Part shown: in pieces, positions 33,396 to 38,850 of the stretch
Numbering within the stretch: position 1 is the stretch's first letter
How the letters are laid out: every line of letters begins with the position of its first letter
Source: DAOTTW01 sp034437615
GTDB taxonomy: Bacteria; Chloroflexota; Anaerolineae; Aggregatilineales; Phototrophicaceae
Length of the DNA stretch: 38,850 nt
Assembly (NCBI GenBank): GCA_034437615.1
Contig: DAOTTW010000127.1
Span: 1 to 38,850 of the forward strand
Direction: 5' to 3'
Notes under the pieces: model-generated
The model's database searches: none
Seen by the model: only the letters and a program-made list of their open reading frames with translations
Told to the model about the DNA's origin: nothing
Made by a program: the position numbers and the translations under genes

Positions 33396-33487
33396 TTGTG
33401 GCGGCTGACGCCGCCCCGGACGCCAAGAATGGCGTCCCTACAGTTCACGGTGGTCATGTAGGGACGCGGCTCGCTGCGTCCGCCGCG
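33396..33487. repeat. Interspersed repeat R8, double element
   Basis: GGACGCC-AAGAAT-GGCGTCC and, further on, GTAGGGACGCGGCTCGCTGCGTCC, each a hairpin; GGCGTCCCTAC and GTAGGGACGC also form an inverted pair around the centre. It lies between the MFS and Smr genes. Confidence 0.7.
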
Positions 33488-33552
33488 AAAAAACGCACGG
33501 CCACGCGATTGTGCGCTGCTGACGTAAGTGTAATGTGAAGGATGTTTAGCAT

Positions 33553-33807
33553 ATGGCCAAGCTGAAACTGGATTTACACCCCATTTACAACAAGGGGGAC
33601 CTGATCGAGCAAGAACTACAGCGCATCATTGACGAGGCGATTGAGAAGAAGATCGACCTGGTAGAGATCATCCCCGGTAAGGGTAGCGGGCAACTGAAGA
33701 AGAAAGTCCTGCGTTATCTGGATCAAAAAGAGGTGCGGGCGCGCTATCATCGAATTGATAAGGACAGCAAGAACTTCGGGCGCATCTTCATCCGCTTCAA
33801 GCATTAA
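33553..33807 (+). CDS. Small Smr-domain protein
   Basis: This 84-residue protein is a stand-alone Smr domain (the C-terminal domain of MutS2), found in proteins that nick or bind branched DNA or RNA. It begins LKLDLHPIYNKG and has the core IIPGKGSGQLKKKVLRYL, then the final strand FGRIFIRF. In many Smr nucleases the core reads HGKGTG; here Pro precedes GKG, as in a known small-protein subgroup, so nuclease activity is uncertain. Its last 11 bp overlap the end of the convergent receiver gene. Confidence 0.82.
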   Translation: MAKLKLDLHPIYNKGDLIEQELQRIIDEAIEKKIDLVEIIPGKGSGQLKKKVLRYLDQKEVRARYHRIDKDSKNFGRIFIRFKH

Positions 33808-34171
33808 GCAGTTTTTCGGTCAATTGCAGGATGTGGTTAATCACGAAGGGCTTCTTCAAAATGGCCGAAGGCGTGTGGGTTGCGCCCTGTGTTAGCTTGC
33901 TAGTGTCTTCTTCCCCGGTGAGCAGCACGAAGGGCAAGGCCACATAACGGCTATCGTCTCGCAAGTGGGCCAGCAATTCCATGCCCGTCATCGCGCCGAG
34001 GTTATGGTCACAGAAGATCAGCGCGGGCGGTTGATTACTGCTGTCTTGTGTCCAGGCGATGACGCCTTCAGCGTCCTCGAAAGTGGTTACAGCGTGGCCA
34101 TTGAAGATCAGCAGGTCGCGTAAGATTTCTGATAGTTCTTGGCTGTCCTCAACCACAAAGATGTGAGCCAT
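33797..34171 (-). CDS. Single-domain response regulator
   Basis: This 124-residue receiver has Glu8-Asp9, phospho-acceptor Asp55 in FCDHNLGAMTG, Thr in LLTGEED and Lys in ILKKPF. There is no output domain. The N-terminal extension of 52 codons in the open frame is rejected because MAHIFVVEDS is a canonical receiver start and the upstream codons come from a repeat remnant. GAGG lies about 11 nt before the ATG. It follows another receiver gene on the same strand (86 bp gap). Partner kinase unknown. Confidence 0.85.
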   Translation of the reverse strand: MAHIFVVEDSQELSEILRDLLIFNGHAVTTFEDAEGVIAWTQDSSNQPPALIFCDHNLGAMTGMELLAHLRDDSRYVALPFVLLTGEEDTSKLTQGATHTPSAILKKPFVINHILQLTEKLLNA

Positions 34172-34196
34172 TGCGAATAGCCTCGGAAACCCTGTC

Positions 34197-34253
34197 GGTG
34201 TGTCCCTATGGTTTACAGTGATTACGTGAGGAAACGATTTGCTGCGTCCGCCA
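34197..34253. repeat. Decayed copy of the interspersed repeat (R9)
   Basis: TGTCCCTATGG and, further on, GATTTGCTGCGTCCGCC match the two ends of R8 (GTCCCTAC and GGCTCGCTGCGTCCGCC), with a degenerate middle. It lies between two receiver genes. Confidence 0.5.
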
Positions 34254-34257
34254 ACTG

Positions 34258-34638
34258 CTAACTTTTGCTGCGATATTGGTCGAGCTTGGTCATAATCTCG
34301 CGCAGGTTGAGCGGCTTCTGCACACAATCTGCAAAGCCAAGCTGATGAGCTAGTGCTTGTGCTTCCTGGTCCATGTGGGCTGTGACGAGGATCAGTGGGA
34401 TGTGCTTCAGCCCGTCGTCGCTCTGGATTTGCCCGCAGAGCGTTACACCGTCCATATCGGGCAGTACGGCATCAATGAAGATCAAATCCGGCGGATTCAA
34501 CTGGGCCGCGAGTAAGGCGCTTTTGCCCGATGTCGAGACACGCACATCACACTGCGATTGTTCCAGCAAGCTGAGCAACAAGCGCACGTTGGTTAACGTG
34601 TCGTCAACAATCAATACGGTATAATTTCTGTCGACCAT
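34258..34638 (-). CDS. Single-domain response regulator
   Basis: This 126-residue receiver has Asp12-Asp13, phospho-acceptor Asp56 in FIDAVLPDMDG, Thr in LVTAHMD and Lys in VQKPLN. Its opening (YTVLIVDDTLTNVRLLLSLL) closely resembles the receiver part of the kinase at 35617 (ILIIDDTPTNLKILVNIL), which suggests duplication or shared partners. It precedes the other single-domain receiver and may form an operon with it. It is separated from the NarL-type gene by 261 bp. Confidence 0.87.
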   Translation of the reverse strand: MVDRNYTVLIVDDTLTNVRLLLSLLEQSQCDVRVSTSGKSALLAAQLNPPDLIFIDAVLPDMDGVTLCGQIQSDDGLKHIPLILVTAHMDQEAQALAHQLGFADCVQKPLNLREIMTKLDQYRSKS

Positions 34639-34794
34639 TACTGGCGGTCACCCCCTGCGATTCTGTCATCCGACTATACTGTGCACATCTGTCCAAACTA
34701 TTGTAACATACTTTGACCCATGCCCGCTAGAAGCGATGGTCGGGTTTTATACTGGTCAGGTGGCTAGTACACCTCGGCGCAAATAAACCTGCAA

Positions 34795-34895
34795 TGCGCC
34801 TGACGCCGCCCAGACACCCCATTTATATCTGGATTGGGGGCGTCCCTACGGGGCATCGTTCGTATCCGCAAACTTAGCCGATTATTTTGTTGAGG
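34795..34895. repeat. Interspersed repeat R10 with single-unit insert and shared tail
   Basis: GACACCCCA (34813-34821), TTTATATCTGGAT, then TGGGGGCGTCCCTACGGGG. Read on the other strand the middle is CCAGATATAAA, the unit present four times in R3. The tail CCGCAAACTT... (34866-34895) is shared with R7. Confidence 0.7.
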
Positions 34896-34899
34896 TAGC

Positions 34900-35544
34900 C
34901 TAAGAACCAGATTGATCGACGAGGTTATACTGTAGGGCCAGCATGACGGCCTCAGTACGATTTTCAACCGCTAGCTTGCGCAGAATGGCACTGACGTGAA
35001 ATTTCACCGTCGAGAGGCTCAGCGCCAATTCCTGCGCGATCTGCGGGTTACGCATCCCACGTGCCATCAGCCTCAGTACATCACTTTCGCGCTCACTCAG
35101 GTCATAATCCGGTGTGGGGTTGCGGTTCGCCTGGATTAGTGCCCGTGTGATTTCCGGCGAGAGGGTGGGTCGTCCGGCGTGGGCCTCACGGATCGCCTGT
35201 ACGACCTCTTGCACTTCGGCATTTTTCAGCAGGTAGCTAATCGCGCCAGCCTTCAGCGCTTCGTTAATCTCCTGGCCATCATCGAAGCTGGTCAGAATAA
35301 CGACGCGCAGGCCAGGCTGTTTGCTTAGCAGTCGGCGCGTGGCCTCGATGCCATTCATACCGGGCATTTTCAGGTCCATCAGCACGACATCTGGCTTGAA
35401 CGTGTCGATTTGTTGCAGGGCCTCCTGACCACCGCTGACATCCCCAACATACTCCAGGTCCGTGAAGGCTTGCAATAGCGACGCAAGGCCAGAGCGCACA
35501 ATAGCATGGTCATCGACAATCATCACGCGGATAGTTTCACTCAT
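34900..35544 (-). CDS. NarL/FixJ-type response regulator
   Basis: This 214-residue regulator has a receiver (Asp11-Asp12, phospho-acceptor Asp57 in LMDLKMPGMNG, Thr/Ser in LTSFDD, Lys in LLKNAE) and a C-terminal LuxR-type helix-turn-helix (residues 147-207, LSERESDVLRLMARG...IAQELALSLSTVKFHVSAIL). It should bind DNA when phosphorylated. The ATG at 35544 gives the standard start MSETIRVMIVDDH; an 11-codon extension is open. It lies 72 bp after the receiver-kinase gene and in the same direction, so it is the likely partner of that HisKA_3 kinase. Target genes are unknown. Confidence 0.92.
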   Translation of the reverse strand: MSETIRVMIVDDHAIVRSGLASLLQAFTDLEYVGDVSGGQEALQQIDTFKPDVVLMDLKMPGMNGIEATRRLLSKQPGLRVVILTSFDDGQEINEALKAGAISYLLKNAEVQEVVQAIREAHAGRPTLSPEITRALIQANRNPTPDYDLSERESDVLRLMARGMRNPQIAQELALSLSTVKFHVSAILRKLAVENRTEAVMLALQYNLVDQSGS

Positions 35545-35616
35545 AGTTGTCACTGTTCCTCGTTCCTCCCTCCGCAACGGCCACTAAATAGCATTCAGAT
35601 GTGTGTGCAGCCCATT

Positions 35617-36668
<1,052 letters not shown>

Positions 36669-36678
<10 letters not shown>

Positions 36679-37844
36679 GCTTGCCGCTGCGTTGGTATGA
36701 TAGGGTGATGGGCATACTGCCAGACGGCGTCTGCGATTTGCCACACGGCGTCCGGTCGGGCAAGTTGTCGAGTGCTTTCTGAGCGTTGCAGCAGGCTAGC
36801 GGGACCTTCATCTAACCATCGGCGTAGGATGTTGGCGACCTGATCCGGCTTTGGGGCGTATTCACCGGCTTTGTTTTTGACGACGTATTCGACGTTGCCG
36901 GTCTCCTGACCCGGTATCGCGCCGCTGATTATCATCGGTACACCTAGCGCGAAGGCTTCGCTGATCGTCGCTGGCCCGGCCTTTGTAATCAGAATATCCG
37001 AAGCTGCCAGATAACGCGGCATATCCACAAAGCCATAGATGTGCGTGTGTTCGTCGGCATATTTGCGGTGCAGCACGCGGCGCAGTTCGTCATTGCGCCC
37101 ACAGACGACAAGCAACTGAAAGGGCTGCGCTAGCCCCCTGAGTGCCTGTAGCGTTTCCTCCAACGGACCGACGCCATCCCCGCCCGAAACAAGCTGCACC
37201 ATCGGCAGCGTTGGGTGCCAGCCCATCTCCTGACGGATAAGCTGCTTATCAAAGCCAGGATGCAGGAACTTCGGGTGGATGGGCAAGCCCGTCTCGATGA
37301 CATGCTCTGCTGGCAGTTTGCAGCGTAACGCTTCTTCATAGGCTGCACGGGTCGGGACGAAGCAGCGCTCGACGCGATTTTCATACCAGAACATCGGCGT
37401 TGAGGCAAGATCGGTCACAACTGTAATGAACGGTGGCCGGTATGGTCGCTGGCTGAAGGCTTGCATAGAGGGCCGCGTGATGATGCTATGCACCGATACG
37501 ACCACGTCGGCTTGATGTTCGTAGGGTAGGCGCTTGATTTTGCTCTTATTCGCCCAATAGACAAACGCCCCGGCGATCTTGGCGCGGCGTGGCCCGTTCA
37601 GTGCTTTGTAGGATTGCCCCCAGGACCAGGCGCTCTGGTTGACCCAGGCCGGATAGACCTCCGGCGCGTACTTGAAGGGCGGTAGGCAGTAATCCCGGAA
37701 GACATCGACAAACGAGACATCCAGCGACTTATCACCATAGCGAATGTAGAGCGCATCGCGGATCGCACGCGCCGCCGCAAGATGCCCCCCACCAGTATGC
37801 GAAAGCAAGAATAGGACCTTTTTTGCCGCTTGGTGCGCTACCAT
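36669..37844 (-). CDS. MGDG-synthase-type glycosyltransferase (GT28)
   Basis: The family transfers galactose or glucose from a UDP-sugar to diacylglycerol, or GlcNAc in MurG relatives. The 391 residues have the MGDG-synthase N-domain signature LFLLSHTGGGHLAAARAI, then VVVSVHSIITRPSMQAF, VVTDLASTP and FVPTRAAYEEAL, and the GT28-type C-domain with LVSGGDGVGPLEETL, LLVVCGRNDELRRVL, ILITKAGPATISEAFALGVPMI and GQETGNVEYVV. It is probably peripheral on the inner face of the membrane. Lipid substrate is inferred. It is the first gene of a set with the receiver-kinase and NarL regulator; the overlap with the kinase start suggests coupled translation. Confidence 0.85.
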
Positions 37845-38042
37845 GAATTGCTCGCTGTTTTGTTGGCGATAAACATGCCGTCAGATGATGGGTGGCTGAT
37901 GACCTATGACCGACACAAGGCACAACACGGGTTGCGCCTCTACGTAACGAAACCGCTACAAATCCGTTACGGTGCCCTTGTCTGTCCGGTTGAGGTTGCA
38001 TGATGTCGTTGATGCAACCCATTCTAGCGCCGAATGGCCAAC

Positions 38043-38789
38043 TTAATAGGAGCGATTGCCATATTCGCCGCGCACTGGCGCATCTGCGATGCCGAGATAT
38101 TTTTCAAGCTCCTGTTCAATGAAGAGCGCCTGTTCCGGCTTCTCTAATTGGCTGATGAGCTTCTGACGGTGCCCACCCTGAATGATGGCCACTACGCCAT
38201 ACGTGACGGTGGTGCCATTTTTGCCATGATTAACGTATTGCTGCACGAAAAGCTGCTGAATATCGTCGTGATTAATGGTCTGGTTGTTGAATGTGGGCAA
38301 GGGTCGGCTGAAGATACGCATTTGCCTGGCATCGGTGATGATATACGTGCGGTTGATGTATTGCCCAACGTTCAGGTAAATCAAGAACAGGCCCACACCA
38401 GCGAAGATCAACGGGAAAAAAGCAAACGGAAAGCCCAAGCTACCGAAGCCGTCCATCGCTGGCAAGAAAATACCGAAGATCATGCCATTCCAGATAATGG
38501 CGAAGAAAGTCAGGAAGAGGGCCGTCGGTGAGAACCAGCTGTAGCTGATCGTCATCTGCTTATCGGTTTCTTGCACGTCGAAGCGGTTCGGCATAGCGAC
38601 TTCATACTGGCTAAATTTGTTTTTGGGCTTGACTGGCTGCGCTTGACCAGCCATCACGTTGACATCACCACCGCTGAAGTTAAAGACGGTATCACAGGCA
38701 GGGCAGACAGCGAGCGTTTGTTGCATGTTGATGTTATCTGCTGGCACCTCTTTGCCGCAATTCGGGCATTCTAACTTCATGTGCGTCAT
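38043..38789 (-). CDS. Zinc-ribbon membrane protein
   Basis: This 248-residue protein is not recognised by function. Residues 8-32 hold CPNCG and CPACD, a four-cysteine zinc ribbon. Two hydrophobic segments follow (about residues 88-110, SPTALFLTFFAIIWNGMIFG, and 115-142, including FAFFPLIFAGVGLFLIYL). The C-terminal 100 residues are a beta-rich soluble domain (TYIITDARQMRIFSRPLP, VTYGVVAII) that recalls bacterial PH-like domains. The first ATG (38789) has GGGGTG 6 nt upstream; an ATG three codons on would remove only MTH. It lies 198 bp before the glycosyltransferase gene and may be separate from it. Confidence 0.7.
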   Translation of the reverse strand: MTHMKLECPNCGKEVPADNINMQQTLAVCPACDTVFNFSGGDVNVMAGQAQPVKPKNKFSQYEVAMPNRFDVQETDKQMTISYSWFSPTALFLTFFAIIWNGMIFGIFLPAMDGFGSLGFPFAFFPLIFAGVGLFLIYLNVGQYINRTYIITDARQMRIFSRPLPTFNNQTINHDDIQQLFVQQYVNHGKNGTTVTYGVVAIIQGGHRQKLISQLEKPEQALFIEQELEKYLGIADAPVRGEYGNRSY

Positions 38790-38850
38790 GCATCACCCCC
38801 GCTTAGCGCGTTAGCCAATCATGTACCTGTAATTATAGACGAAAAAGCCC

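Overview
The window reads as chromosomal DNA of a heterotrophic, probably Chloroflexota (Anaerolineae-like) bacterium. This is inferred from gene content: a very long GAF-array histidine kinase, a DUF4058 protein, an MGDG-synthase-type glycosyltransferase, a membrane protein of the PTPS-related family, and an amylosucrase and trehalose synthase beside a binding-protein sugar ABC transporter. No rRNA, tRNA, transposase, phage gene or CRISPR array was seen, and taxonomy cannot be proven from the sequence alone.

Layout. 1-8.2 kb: an acyl-CoA dehydrogenase cut by the left edge, a 400-bp gap with a perfect CRP/FNR-type palindrome, arginase, a divergent 1032-residue GT-C-like membrane protein, and a parA-parB pair. 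Three copies of a 16-bp palindrome (CGTAAGTnnACTTACG) lie in and beside parB and are the best candidates for its parS sites. 8.5-12.4 kb: amylosucrase and divergent glycerol-3-phosphate dehydrogenase with a clear terminator. 12.7-21.2 kb: a 2336-residue sensor kinase with eight GAF and two PAS domains, followed by a single-domain receiver and a tandem-GNAT protein. 21.3-26.4 kb: acetyl-CoA synthetase, an RlmI-like rRNA methyltransferase and trehalose synthase. 26.5-33.8 kb: DUF4058, a convergent ABC importer operon (binding protein, MalF-like, MalG-like; no ATPase), an MFS transporter and an Smr protein. 33.8-38.8 kb: two single-domain receivers, a NarL-type regulator, a receiver-histidine kinase, a galactolipid-type glycosyltransferase and a zinc-ribbon membrane protein, all on the minus strand.

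How the genes fit together. Amylosucrase, trehalose synthase and the sugar importer form a carbon and osmolyte theme (sucrose, alpha-glucan, maltose, trehalose), with GlpD and Acs feeding central metabolism. Five receiver domains and two kinases make signalling the second theme. The kinase at 35.6-36.7 kb and the NarL regulator at 34.9-35.5 kb are a likely cognate pair, transcribed with the glycosyltransferase gene.

The most unusual non-coding content is a family of about ten short palindromic repeats built around GTAGGGAC or GTAGGGG. I see it only between 19.7 and 34.9 kb, between genes. Two copies have a three-way-junction layout. One copy carries a fourfold 16-bp tandem expansion of a segment that is single-copy in another family member. 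The left third of the window, with the parAB locus and the large membrane protein, appears lower in GC and lacks the repeats.
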